A DNA stretch of 64,000 bases from CAILZL01 sp050248275. Lineage in GTDB: Bacteria; Pseudomonadota; Gammaproteobacteria; Steroidobacterales; Steroidobacteraceae. The stretch spans positions 1 to 64,000 of the forward strand of contig JBFWSR010000013.1 of NCBI GenBank assembly GCA_050248275.1, read 5' to 3'. This document shows, piece after piece, positions 44,162-53,557 of this stretch. The notes under the pieces are model-generated. The model was not told the origin of the DNA, ran no database searches, and saw nothing but the letters and a program-made list of their open reading frames with translations. The number at the start of each line of letters is the position of its first letter. Positions within the stretch are counted from its first letter, which is position 1. A program made the position numbers and the translations under genes.

Positions 44162-47047
44162 GTGAATACTGCGCCAGCTGGGGCCCAAGCTTTGTCATTG
44201 CGTGGTCTTTGTTGTTTCCGGACATTATTGGGTGCATTGCTGACCTTGGGTTTTGCATCGGTGGCCTGTGCACAGACATCAACCCCCACTGCCGAGCAGT
44301 TGCAGATATTCAACAGTCTGGATTCTTCCCAGCAACAAGCCATTTTGCAGGCTTTGGGCACTCGCAGCGGCAATGTTTCGTCCGGCAGCCAATCGGGTGC
44401 CCAGGGGGGCAATAACGGCGGCCGTACTGGCGGCATGACAAATGCCCGGCGTACTGGCACTGCACATGATGATGCCTTCAAGATTCCGGTACTCAAGGCC
44501 GACGACGTGATGCTGGTTGATCTGAGTTTTCCGCAGGCCGCGCCTACGGCTGCATCAGGTTCCGCTACTGTCGCTGCATCCGGGGCGGCAACAAATCAGG
44601 CGACACAAACTGCTACCGTTTCGCGTGTTGCGGATGCGGACGCTCCATTGAGCGAGTCGGAAAAGCGCAAGTTGCTTGCATTGATTGAGCTGGTGCGTTC
44701 AAAAAATCCTTATACGCTGACGCATGATGGATCATTGGTGTTGCCGGGTTTTGTGCCCATCTCGTTGCTGGGACTGACCGTAGATCAGGCTGCTGCACGC
44801 ATTGCGGCCGAGCCGGCGTTTGCGCAACTGCAACTCAAGCTCAGTCTTTTGCCATTGCAAAAATCGGGCGCTGCCGGCCTCAAGCCTTTTGGCTATGACC
44901 TGTTCAATGAAGCGCCGTCGACTTTCGCGCCGGTCACTGATGTCCCGGTACCGACCGACTATGTGGTTGGTCCCGGGGATGAGTTGAATGTTCAGTTGTA
45001 TGGCAGTCAAAACCGTACGCTCAGACTGGTGGTCGGTCGCGATGGTCGTATCAGCTTTCCGGAACTCGGTCCGATCAGTGTGGGAGGGCAGAGTTTTTCA
45101 ACTGTGCAATCCGAGCTGGAGGCGCGCGTCAACCGTCAGATGATTGGCGTGCGAGCCAGCGTTTCCATGGGTGAGACGCGCTCCATACGGATATTTGTGC
45201 TCGGCGAGGCGAATTTTCCCGGTTCATATACCGTCAGTGGCCTGTCTACCATGACGACCGCCTTGTTTGCCTCCGGCGGCGTCAAACCCATCGGTTCGCT
45301 GCGACGCATTCAACTCAAACGACAGGGTAATGTGGTTCGTACCCTGGATCTTTATGATTTATTACTGCAGGGCGATACCAGCAATGACGCCAAGCTGATG
45401 CCGGGAGATGTGATTTATATCCCCACGGTGGGAGCAACCGTTGCGGTGGATGGGGAAGTAAAGCGTCCGGCCATTTACGAGTTGAAAGGCAATCAAACCG
45501 CTGCGGATGCCGTGCAACTGGCAGGCGGTCTCACCGCCGATGCGGATGGGCGCAAAGTCTCGCTTACCCGCATTGATGCCCAGCGGCAACGAGTGGTAAT
45601 GGATGTTAATCTCAGCGCGCCCAACACGCGCGCACCGACTCTGCGTAATGGCGATGCAATTAGCGTGGCGCGTATACCGCCGACTCTGGAGTCGGGGATA
45701 ACGGTGGAGGGGCATCTGTATGCGCCTCGGGTGGTGGCCTGGCGCGAAGGTTTGCATTTGACGGATGTCATTGGTTCGGTGGATGAACTCAAACCCAATG
45801 CCGACATTCATTACGTGCTGATCCGCAGGGAGCTCGCTCCGGATCGCAATGTTGCGGTGTTGTCTGCCGATTTATCCAGGGCTCTGGCGGCGCCCGGTGG
45901 CGTTGCCGATCCTGTCTTGCAGCCGCGCGATCGTATTACCGTATTCGATTTTGAAAACGATCGTTCGCGCGTGATCAAGCCGATTCTGGATGAACTGCGT
46001 CTTCAGTCGCATGTGGATCGTCCCACGGAAGTGGTGCGCGTCGAGGGTCGAATCAAGGTTCCGGGCGAGTATCCTTTGGAACCGGGCATGCGTATCAGCG
46101 ACTTGCTGCGTGCCGGCGGCAATCTGCAGGATGCTGCGTTTGTCGGTAGTGCTGAGTTGACCCGTTATGTGGAACATGATGGCAAACGCACTACGCAGAT
46201 GATCAATGTGGATCTGGCAGCGATCGCGCGTGGTGATACTGATGCCGACGTGGTATTGCAATCATCTGATCTGCTTAATATCAAGGAGGTTTCCCAATGG
46301 GGTGAACATGAGCAGGTGGTTCTGCAGGGTGAGGTACGGTTTCCCGGAACCTATCCCATTCAGCGTGGCGAAACGTTGCGATCAGTGATTGCCCGGGCTG
46401 GTGGGCTTACGGACCTGGCATTTCCTGCGGGCAGCGTATTCACTCGTGAAGATCTGAAAGAACGCGAACAGCAGCAACTGGATTTGCTGACGACCCGCAT
46501 GCAAAGCGACCTGGCCACGCTGGCGTTGCAGGGTGCGCAGGCCAATCAGGCGGGCTCCTCGCAAACCCTCGCGGTTGGTCAGCAGTTGCTGGCGCAGCTC
46601 AAGAGTTCCAAGGCTGTTGGCCGTCTGGTCATTGATCTGGATCGAGTGATTGCCAGCCAGCCAGGATCGGAAACCGATATCATCCTGCGCAATGGCGACA
46701 CCTTGATCGTTCCCAGACAGCGTCAGGAGGTGACTGTCATTGGGGAGGTGCAAACTGCTACTTCACATCTGTATCGCACCGGATTGTCACGCGATGACTA
46801 CATCAGTCAAAGCGGCGGCATGACCCGCAAGGCCGACAGCAGGCAGATTTATGTGGTTCGTGCCAATGGTGGTGTGATGGCGCGCAACAGCAGCCGCTGG
46901 TTCCAGAATGGCGTAAGAATGCAACCGGGCGACACCATCGTTGTGCCGCTCGATACCGAACGCATGCCGGCTTTACCGCTGTGGCAGGCGGTGACGCAGA
47001 TCGTCTACAACATTGCCATTGCGGCGGCAGCGGTAAATTCGTTCTGA
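44162..47047 (+). CDS. Large SLBB-domain polysaccharide export protein (Wza-like)
   Basis: A 961-residue secreted protein. Start GTG 44162 gives a signal peptide of about 37 residues ending near V-A-C-A-Q; the Cys is a poor lipobox (S-V-A-C). A low-complexity Gly/Ser/Thr-rich part follows, then the Poly_export domain (about 260-340; V-G-P-G-D-E-L-N-V-Q-L-Y-G). Next come several SLBB domains (for example V-A-V-D-G-E-V-K-R-P, V-V-L-Q-G-E-V-R-F-P and V-T-V-I-G-E-V). Repeated SLBB units make it far longer than Wza (about 380). It probably forms the outer-membrane export channel. wzz follows 19 bases later. Confidence 0.88.
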   Translation: MNTAPAGAQALSLRGLCCFRTLLGALLTLGFASVACAQTSTPTAEQLQIFNSLDSSQQQAILQALGTRSGNVSSGSQSGAQGGNNGGRTGGMTNARRTGTAHDDAFKIPVLKADDVMLVDLSFPQAAPTAASGSATVAASGAATNQATQTATVSRVADADAPLSESEKRKLLALIELVRSKNPYTLTHDGSLVLPGFVPISLLGLTVDQAAARIAAEPAFAQLQLKLSLLPLQKSGAAGLKPFGYDLFNEAPSTFAPVTDVPVPTDYVVGPGDELNVQLYGSQNRTLRLVVGRDGRISFPELGPISVGGQSFSTVQSELEARVNRQMIGVRASVSMGETRSIRIFVLGEANFPGSYTVSGLSTMTTALFASGGVKPIGSLRRIQLKRQGNVVRTLDLYDLLLQGDTSNDAKLMPGDVIYIPTVGATVAVDGEVKRPAIYELKGNQTAADAVQLAGGLTADADGRKVSLTRIDAQRQRVVMDVNLSAPNTRAPTLRNGDAISVARIPPTLESGITVEGHLYAPRVVAWREGLHLTDVIGSVDELKPNADIHYVLIRRELAPDRNVAVLSADLSRALAAPGGVADPVLQPRDRITVFDFENDRSRVIKPILDELRLQSHVDRPTEVVRVEGRIKVPGEYPLEPGMRISDLLRAGGNLQDAAFVGSAELTRYVEHDGKRTTQMINVDLAAIARGDTDADVVLQSSDLLNIKEVSQWGEHEQVVLQGEVRFPGTYPIQRGETLRSVIARAGGLTDLAFPAGSVFTREDLKEREQQQLDLLTTRMQSDLATLALQGAQANQAGSSQTLAVGQQLLAQLKSSKAVGRLVIDLDRVIASQPGSETDIILRNGDTLIVPRQRQEVTVIGEVQTATSHLYRTGLSRDDYISQSGGMTRKADSRQIYVVRANGGVMARNSSRWFQNGVRMQPGDTIVVPLDTERMPALPLWQAVTQIVYNIAIAAAAVNSF

Positions 47048-47066
47048 TCGCCGGTGGGACTGGACA

Positions 47067-47966
47067 GTGAATATAGACACAGAAAATTGGGATGAAGAAA
47101 GTTCAATAGACTTGCGTGAGTTGTTTGTCAGATTCTGGCAAAAGCGCTGGTGGATTATTAGCAGTGTAGTTGTATGCGCGACTGCTTTCACAGTTGCCGC
47201 GTTCACCATTACGCCAGTCTATCGAGTTACTGCTTTGTTGGTTCCTGTCAGCTCTGAGCGTGGATCAAACGGAATCTTGGGTGCGGCACTAGGCCAATTG
47301 GGAGGACTGGCTTCTCTTGCGGGGATTGGTCTGAAGTCCGGGGATTCTGAAACGGAAGAGGCGCTGGCTGTGCTTCGATCGCGTCAGTTTACGGAGAGCT
47401 TCATAAGAGATAAGCAGCTTATGCCTGTGCTATTCCCCAAAAACTGGGATTCTGTCAGCAAAAAATGGAAAGTTGCAAACGAAGACCAGCCTACGTCAGC
47501 AAAAGCATATAAATATTTTAACGAAACAATTCGTGCCATCTCGCAGGATAAAAAAACAGGTTTAATCGCTTTGCAGATCGATTGGAAGGATAGGAATGAA
47601 GCGGCAGTCTGGGCTAATGAGCTTGTGCAGCGGCTGAATGCTGAAATGCGTGCACGCGCAATAGCGAAAGCAGATGCTTCGGTAGGTTTTTTGCAGAAAG
47701 AACTTATGAGTACTTCCGATGTGGGTACACGTGAAGCAATCAATCGTCTCATTGAAGCACAGATTAAACAGCGAATGCTTGCAAATGTTACGCAGGAGTA
47801 TGCGTTTAGAGTCGTCGACAAGGCTCTGGCGCCAGATGCAGACGATCCAATATGGCCGAAGAAAATGTTGATGATTGTTTTTGGGCCGCTGTTTGGATTG
47901 ATTCTGGGGGTGGTGGTTGTGTTTGCTTTCACTAATGTTCTTACGGGTAAGGAAAAAAATCAGTAA
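47067..47966 (+). CDS. wzz: Wzz-family polysaccharide chain-length regulator
   Basis: A 299-residue inner-membrane co-polymerase. TM1 is at about residues 33-53 and TM2 near 265-287, with the Pro-containing W-P-K-K-M-L segment before it as in Wzz/PCP proteins, and a coiled periplasmic part between. There is no C-terminal tyrosine-kinase domain, so it is the O-antigen (PCP-1) rather than Wzc type. The start is GTG. Composition becomes more AT-rich from here. Confidence 0.9.
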   Translation: MNIDTENWDEESSIDLRELFVRFWQKRWWIISSVVVCATAFTVAAFTITPVYRVTALLVPVSSERGSNGILGAALGQLGGLASLAGIGLKSGDSETEEALAVLRSRQFTESFIRDKQLMPVLFPKNWDSVSKKWKVANEDQPTSAKAYKYFNETIRAISQDKKTGLIALQIDWKDRNEAAVWANELVQRLNAEMRARAIAKADASVGFLQKELMSTSDVGTREAINRLIEAQIKQRMLANVTQEYAFRVVDKALAPDADDPIWPKKMLMIVFGPLFGLILGVVVVFAFTNVLTGKEKNQ

Positions 47967-48017
47967 AGCGCAAGAGTTCAGAGTCTGAGTTGATTTTGGC
48001 TCAGGTCATCCGGTTAT

Positions 48018-48031
48018 CGCTTTTCAAAGCG
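48018..48031 (+). terminator. Weak hairpin after wzz
   Basis: CGCTTT-TC-AAAGCG followed by an interrupted T-rich stretch, in the gap between the convergent wzz and glycosyltransferase genes. Confidence 0.3.
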
Positions 48032-48043
48032 GTCAGTTTGTTG

Positions 48044-49162
48044 TTATTTCTTTTTTAGGGTGGATGTTTTGTTTGCCGCTAGCCTGTAAATTTCTGCTGT
48101 TTTGGTGAAGGCAATGTCCCAGGAAAAACGTTGTGACTGCTTTAGTCCGCGGTTGATCCACTCTCTTCGATGCTCTAACGGCAATAGAGCGAGCAGGCAA
48201 TCTTTTATTCTGTGCGGTTCCGGTTTATCAACGAGCAGCGCCGCGTCGCCTGCAATTTCCGGGATGCTCGACGCGCGAACGGCAATAACGGGGCAGCCGC
48301 TGGCCATTGCTTCCAGGACGGGCAGCCCAAATCCCTCATAGTCAGAGGGATACACCAGAGCCACGGCGTTGCGATAGAGATTCGCCAGATCGGTATCCGT
48401 GACGTTCTGTAACGATTGGTACCGTTCCGGCAGGATTGCGTTGAGGTGTCGCGTTTCACTTTCAGTGAGCGCGGGGCCTACGATTGTCAGCGTTAGTCGC
48501 TCAATTCCTGAAACCGCTGCCGCCGCAACGAAGAAATTCTTGTGGGCATCTCTTCTTCCGACAAAGGCTACGTAAGGCTTGCAATGCTGGTCTTGTCCGA
48601 TTGATGGAAAATACTGAAACTCTTTACCAATGCCATGATGTACAACATGGCATCTCCTCTCATTAATATTTGGAAAGTAATGTAGAAGATCTTTTTTCGT
48701 GGAATCCGAAATGCAAATTATATGATCTGCGCGATTTACTGCTTTTTTCTTTTGAATGTGATGGACAAGTGTACGAAAGTTGTGCGGAAGTGTTTTTTCA
48801 TAGATAAAGTCATGCACTGTACACACGGATGGCATTGTGCAACTCGGGTTCCTGTAGTAACTGCTATGCCAGATTCCATTGCGATACTGCTGTTCAACTG
48901 CCACATCCATGTAGCGCCTCAATAGGCCGGAAGGGCATTTCGATAGCGTCGTCGTGTTCTTTGTTGAGGTGGCCAGATTCAATGTGCGTGCTGTGTATGC
49001 GTTTCTGGAATTTTCATTTGCAAGCAGGTGTACATGAAAGTCATCACTCAGATTCATCAAGCGGCTGGCAATTTCGTGCCAGTAGCGAGAGATGCCTCCG
49101 TCGCGTTGTAATTCAAAAATGATTGAATCCAAGACGATTGTTGGAAGAGTTGAATTTTGCAT
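48044..49162 (-). CDS. GT4-type glycosyltransferase
   Basis: A 372-residue GT-B enzyme. The N-terminal domain has G-G-I-S-R-Y-W, and the C-terminal domain has Y-P-S-D-Y-E-G-F-G-L-P-V-L-E-A-M-A-S-G-C-P-V-I-A, the donor-binding E-x7-E motif. It lies on the minus strand, in an AT-rich stretch, downstream of the Wzy-like gene. The sugar and linkage cannot be read from sequence. Confidence 0.9.
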   Translation of the reverse strand: MQNSTLPTIVLDSIIFELQRDGGISRYWHEIASRLMNLSDDFHVHLLANENSRNAYTARTLNLATSTKNTTTLSKCPSGLLRRYMDVAVEQQYRNGIWHSSYYRNPSCTMPSVCTVHDFIYEKTLPHNFRTLVHHIQKKKAVNRADHIICISDSTKKDLLHYFPNINERRCHVVHHGIGKEFQYFPSIGQDQHCKPYVAFVGRRDAHKNFFVAAAAVSGIERLTLTIVGPALTESETRHLNAILPERYQSLQNVTDTDLANLYRNAVALVYPSDYEGFGLPVLEAMASGCPVIAVRASSIPEIAGDAALLVDKPEPHRIKDCLLALLPLEHRREWINRGLKQSQRFSWDIAFTKTAEIYRLAANKTSTLKKK

Positions 49163-49262
49163 CTATGAGTGGGTTGGCTGTTGTGATGAGGTGGTTATTT
49201 GGATTATCAGGATATGCAGACCGCTAATTTGGGCACTATGGCCGGTGGTAGTGAGGGGTGCG

Positions 49263-50684
49263 CTATGCAGTATGGGTGTTATTTATCGGTCTGGCATTTA
49301 ATGAGCTAATCGGGGTTGCATAAGATGTCGATGAGCGGAAGTGAGGTTTCATTGTCCAGATGATTTCATATGCTAGCCAGATTGTAGGAATAAACCACAG
49401 AATATCCGCTGCAAAAATCAGGCACGAACCGAGTACGGCAATGATCATGTTTCGGGTCAATGCTACGTTTGTTCTCTGCGCTTTGGCGATCCGTATGGTT
49501 CTCAATACGAGCCATAAAAAGCTAAAGATAATGGGAATAGCTAATAACGAATACTGGGCAAAGAAGGCAAAATGTGCAGCATTGATTTCAGGCAGGCCGG
49601 GCGCTGTCCTGAGTGTGCTGCCGCTGTATCCAATGCCGAAAGGGTACTTTTCTATGTATTGAGAAAATGTACCGATGCTTCTCCCACCGCCCGTACTTTC
49701 GTCACCTACAAAGGCTAACTCCCAAATCTTGACGCCGACAGCAAAAAAAGCCTTCCAGTAAATGATTACAAATGTACTGATTGCAACTGCTAGTAGTACT
49801 ATGCCAATAGATGCATATCCATGCGTGAATTTTGATCTGAATAGCCAGATTGCTAACAGTCCAAAAGCCAGGAAAAAAGTCTGACTGGAAGAGGAAAAAT
49901 TAATGCAGGCGACGAATATCAGCAAATAAAACGGAAGTCGCCATCGATATATCATCTGGCAGTACAGAAAGAATGGGAACAGCGGGGCCATGAATTTTCC
50001 AAAATGTCCGCGTTCAATTGAAACAGAGCCAAAGGTAGGGATGCCGATAAATCCGGCATCCAAAAATGTTCCGTAAGGAAATATCCCTGTAAATAACAAA
50101 ACTACCCCTTGTAAAAGGTACATAGCAAGACCGAAAGTACCAGAGATGACCAGTGTTTTTAGCAGGAAGCCGATTCCTGTTCTCTGCTTTAGGGTATGGC
50201 TTACTATTAAAAGATTTACCGCAAGCGTAAGAATTTTTAGATTGACAGCAGTTCTCGTAATTACCACTTTAGCGTCTGGATTCAGTTCTGGGTAAATAAA
50301 GGCTACAAGCAGATTGTGTAGTGCACCAACCAAAAAAACTGCCAGCAATCCAAGAACGATTGGGCTTTTGGGTGAGAAAAGTGGCGATTGCCTGTTCCTT
50401 GTAATGGTGCTGACGGCTATCGAAAATATGCCAAAAATTTCGTTTATTTTAAGCCCTGCAAAGTCATAAGCAGGATTCGTGAAAATCGTAAGGGCAAAAT
50501 ATAAAGTTGCAGTTCGAAAGTGTAGTGGGTATTTTCGGGTTCTCAGAAAAGATATAGTTAACGCTATGATGAATACCCAGCCCAGAAAGAGATGAATCGC
50601 GCCTGTTTGCTGCCAATAGCCGCCTCCAATAAACTCTAAAAAGTTATTGAATGGGTATCGTGTCTCTTCGAGGTTGTCGAACAT
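49263..50684 (-). CDS. wzy: Wzy-like O-antigen polymerase
   Basis: A 473-residue polytopic membrane protein with about 11 to 12 helices and a large loop near residues 325-380 (DESTGGGRSIGTFSQYI) resembling the Wzy/WaaL periplasmic loop. Wzy proteins are too variable for a sure call. Context with wzx, wzz and glycosyltransferases supports polymerase over ligase. It shares a minus-strand unit with the GT4 gene. Confidence 0.72.
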   Translation of the reverse strand: MFDNLEETRYPFNNFLEFIGGGYWQQTGAIHLFLGWVFIIALTISFLRTRKYPLHFRTATLYFALTIFTNPAYDFAGLKINEIFGIFSIAVSTITRNRQSPLFSPKSPIVLGLLAVFLVGALHNLLVAFIYPELNPDAKVVITRTAVNLKILTLAVNLLIVSHTLKQRTGIGFLLKTLVISGTFGLAMYLLQGVVLLFTGIFPYGTFLDAGFIGIPTFGSVSIERGHFGKFMAPLFPFFLYCQMIYRWRLPFYLLIFVACINFSSSSQTFFLAFGLLAIWLFRSKFTHGYASIGIVLLAVAISTFVIIYWKAFFAVGVKIWELAFVGDESTGGGRSIGTFSQYIEKYPFGIGYSGSTLRTAPGLPEINAAHFAFFAQYSLLAIPIIFSFLWLVLRTIRIAKAQRTNVALTRNMIIAVLGSCLIFAADILWFIPTIWLAYEIIWTMKPHFRSSTSYATPISSLNARPINNTHTA

Positions 50685-51163
50685 GTGGCTCCAGAGCGAC
50701 CGTATTACATAGAGCAGGATTTATACGGGAATTGATGACTAATTGGTAATGATGGTATTCGAAAGGAGGATTTTCAAAAAGATGAAATGGTTTTCATTCA
50801 CTTGGGTCATCAGTGCGTACGAAAATTGGGATGAGGCTGCTGCTTATGCTTGCATTTACAGTAGTAATTAAGATTGCTGGCATGCTTCGTGGGTCGCGGT
50901 CAGTTACAGGTAGAGCTATGGTAGGTACACCTACAATGACATGTTATTTCACCATGAAAGTCTGCCCTGTGCCCTGCACCAGTTCGAATAATTGATGCTC
51001 AAAACGATCGTAGCTGACTATAATGCTAGCCGAGAGATATTCGCGCGAAATAGGCTGTTCAGGACTATGGTTGTAATGAAAGACGGTGAAATTGGGTTAG
51101 CGGTGCGTTGGTGTTGCCCGATAGTTGCCGGTATTCATTAGACTCCTTTACAAGACTAAGACC
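50685..51163. other. Divergent intergenic region with possible methyltransferase debris
   Basis: This 479-bp AT-rich gap separates wzy and wzx. An ATG-led plus-strand frame near 50782 reads MKWFSF, then Y-E-N-W-D-E-A-A-A-Y-A, and stops at about 50870. Other frames continue with L-F-H-H-E-S-L-P. This faintly recalls the start of TIGR04325-type methyltransferases (Y-x-x-W-x-E-A). It holds no intact gene. Promoters for both flanking genes are expected here but none stands out. Confidence 0.25.
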
Positions 51164-52435
51164 ATGTCGACACTTGGTGCCTGGATCAACCGAGGCAAGA
51201 CGGCAGGCTGGCCCATCGCCGAGCAATTTGCAGGGCCTTTATCCCAATTGGTGATGACGCCGTTCCTCCTGCATCACATGGAGGCGCATCAGTTTGCGCT
51301 GTGGGTGATCGCCCAGTCTTTGTTGGTGGCAGCTCCCACGCTTTCCTTCGGGCGCAGCATTGCCTTGATGTCGGTGGTTCCACGCTTCGACGGCATCGAA
51401 CGAGGTGCGCGCACGCTATCCTTGGTTCGTTCTACGCTAGACCTTGTCTTGGTGCTAACGATGGCTATTGGTGCGATCACCTTGCTAGGAAATCTCGCGA
51501 TTAGCCAGTTATGGCCTTGGCTTGCCGGAAGTAGCGTTTACTTGATCTTGGTCATCGGCTTCTTGGCACTGTCCGAGTGTGAGAGCATCTTGACCGCGTC
51601 GCTGAAGAGTCACCATGCATTTCCGCAGACTGCGAGCATCGAGATCACGGCCCGCATGCTACAGGTCGGTCTCGTGCTTTTGTTGTTTGGCGCGGATACC
51701 ACTGTAGACAAGGTACTGGTATTAGCGATGCTTATTACGGCGATCAAGCTGACACTGAAAAAAATTGTTCTGAATCGCCTAATAGGCTCGCACACCATGC
51801 TGCTGGCGAAGAGTGACGATGAGCTTGTCCATCTGGGATTCTGGAGCTGGGTAAATGTGCTCTCGGGAGTTGCATTTTATTCCTTTGATCGCTGGGCAAT
51901 CGAGTGGTACATGGGCAGCGTCGCGCTTGGCGCATATTCCGTGTGTAATCAACTGGCACAACTTACACATGCTGTGCCAGCCGCCGCCGCACAAATGCTG
52001 ATTCCCTGGGCATCTGAGCGACGAATGGGCCTTGATTCCAAGCACAATGCCAAGCAAATGCGCCAAGTTGCCATCGTAAGCTCAATGTTCGCTTGCGCAC
52101 CGTCCATATCACTGCTTATATTTGCGCCAAATATCCTGTCAATTTGGATTTCTCCAGCATTTTCCGCCGAAAATTCCGTACTACTACGCCATTTGGCTTT
52201 TTTGTTCCTGCTCTTGGCTATGAATATTCCGTTTTTCGATATTTTAATTGGCCTGGGTCACGCACGATATGTGGCACTTCTCTCGCTGTTTGCCGGCTGT
52301 CTCTATGTTGCGTGCACGATAATTGTTGCGCCAAAGAGCACCATCGGAATGGCTGACCTGAAAATTATCTATGCTGTCGCCAGCTTAATGTTGGTCTATA
52401 AACTACTGCTTGTCCTCAGAAGGCCCAACTCCTGA
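51164..52435 (+). CDS. wzx: Wzx-type oligosaccharide flippase
   Basis: A 423-residue membrane protein with about 12 helices in the MOP/polysaccharide-synthase arrangement; P-L-S-Q-L-V-M-T-P-F and the D-R-W-A-I-E-W-Y-M-G segment fit. It flips undecaprenyl-PP-linked repeat units. ATG 51164 is preferred over an upstream TTG at 51125. Its stop overlaps the FkbM gene start (TGATG). Confidence 0.85.
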   Translation: MSTLGAWINRGKTAGWPIAEQFAGPLSQLVMTPFLLHHMEAHQFALWVIAQSLLVAAPTLSFGRSIALMSVVPRFDGIERGARTLSLVRSTLDLVLVLTMAIGAITLLGNLAISQLWPWLAGSSVYLILVIGFLALSECESILTASLKSHHAFPQTASIEITARMLQVGLVLLLFGADTTVDKVLVLAMLITAIKLTLKKIVLNRLIGSHTMLLAKSDDELVHLGFWSWVNVLSGVAFYSFDRWAIEWYMGSVALGAYSVCNQLAQLTHAVPAAAAQMLIPWASERRMGLDSKHNAKQMRQVAIVSSMFACAPSISLLIFAPNILSIWISPAFSAENSVLLRHLAFLFLLLAMNIPFFDILIGLGHARYVALLSLFAGCLYVACTIIVAPKSTIGMADLKIIYAVASLMLVYKLLLVLRRPNS

Positions 52436-53205
52436 TGAATCCCGTTCTTTCGCCAATTCGGAGTATGAAAAAAATATTACGAGAGACTGCGAACCGCTGG
52501 CTCGTCCCGCGTGGTATGGAGATTGTCCATCACCAGCTTGAGCGTTTGCCTGCAAAGCAGCTTATGCTCTCGTTACATCACTTCGATATTGACTTAATAT
52601 TAGACGTTGGAGCTAATGTTGGCCAATTCGGGCAAGAGTTACTGATGCACAGATTTAACGGTGATATTGTTTCTATTGAGCCACTGCCTGATGCGCACGC
52701 CACACTGAAGGAAACTGCGAAACTATATCCACGTTGGACGGTTCTCGACCCGGTGGCTGCCGGAGCAGATCAACGAATGGTCGAGATTTCGATTGCTGGC
52801 AATTCGTATAGCAGTTCCGTTCTTGAAATGTTGGATACGCATATAGCGGCAGCTCCCAATTCAGCACCGATTGGGAAAATTAACGTCCAGCAAAAGACGC
52901 TGGACGACATATTTTCTGGCATTCTGAGTGCGCGCCGTTCGGTGATGCTCAAGATTGATACGCAAGGGTACGAATTTCCCATTCTGCAGGGCGCTTCGCG
53001 TTGTTTAGAAAATGCTTCACTCGTACTTCTGGAGCTTTCACTCCAGAAGCTATATCGGGACCAAATGCTTTGGCTTGATCTTATTAACTATATGGCCGAG
53101 AAAGGCTTTTCGGTCTGGTCAATTCAGCCTGAGTTCTGTGATCCGAGAACTGGTCAAATGCTACAGGTAAACGGCCTATTTTATCGAACAACCGTTAGTC
53201 ATTAG
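52435..53205 (+). CDS. FkbM-family methyltransferase
   Basis: A 256-residue SAM enzyme. The SAM motif is I-L-D-V-G-A-N-V-G-Q-F-G (about residues 58-69), followed by I-V-S-I-E-P-L-P-D-A, and V-M-L-K-I-D-T-Q-G-Y-E at about 170 marks FkbM. It probably O-methylates a sugar of the repeat unit. It is coupled to wzx by a one-base overlap. Confidence 0.92.
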   Translation: MNPVLSPIRSMKKILRETANRWLVPRGMEIVHHQLERLPAKQLMLSLHHFDIDLILDVGANVGQFGQELLMHRFNGDIVSIEPLPDAHATLKETAKLYPRWTVLDPVAAGADQRMVEISIAGNSYSSSVLEMLDTHIAAAPNSAPIGKINVQQKTLDDIFSGILSARRSVMLKIDTQGYEFPILQGASRCLENASLVLLELSLQKLYRDQMLWLDLINYMAEKGFSVWSIQPEFCDPRTGQMLQVNGLFYRTTVSH

Positions 53206-53230
53206 AAAAACCGGCGAGCGTCTCTGAAGC

Positions 53231-53557
53231 ATGATCACATCCGTGCGGAAGGCATGTTTAACAGATAAGGAAGCTCGCTCCGACCGATGTAAGTATGCTA
53301 GTCGTGACGCTGCTGGAGCGGAGATTTGGCTGGTAACCATACTATGTTCATTAAGGCGGCAGGCCAAACAAGATACTATCTTCCACATGGATAAGCAGGC
53401 CAATAATGTTTGTGCTTATGAGTTTTATGCCATGCACAAAAGTCAGGCATTGTCTTCATTCTCTGCGATATTAATAAGTACAGAACCCCAGTTGCTGCCC
53501 GGTATGGGTTTTGGCAACGACCATTTCCTGATTGTTATGCAAAAGGTCGGAGAATGA
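53231..53557 (+). CDS. Hypothetical protein, possibly a gene remnant
   Basis: A 108-residue frame whose stop overlaps the next gene start by 4 bases (ATGA). The C-terminal part G-F-G-N-D-H-F-L-I-V-M-Q-K looks like the last beta strand of an enzyme domain, but no N-terminal domain or family is recognisable. The real start is uncertain. It could be the tail of a gene whose front was lost by recombination. Confidence 0.35.
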   Translation: MITSVRKACLTDKEARSDRCKYASRDAAGAEIWLVTILCSLRRQAKQDTIFHMDKQANNVCAYEFYAMHKSQALSSFSAILISTEPQLLPGMGFGNDHFLIVMQKVGE

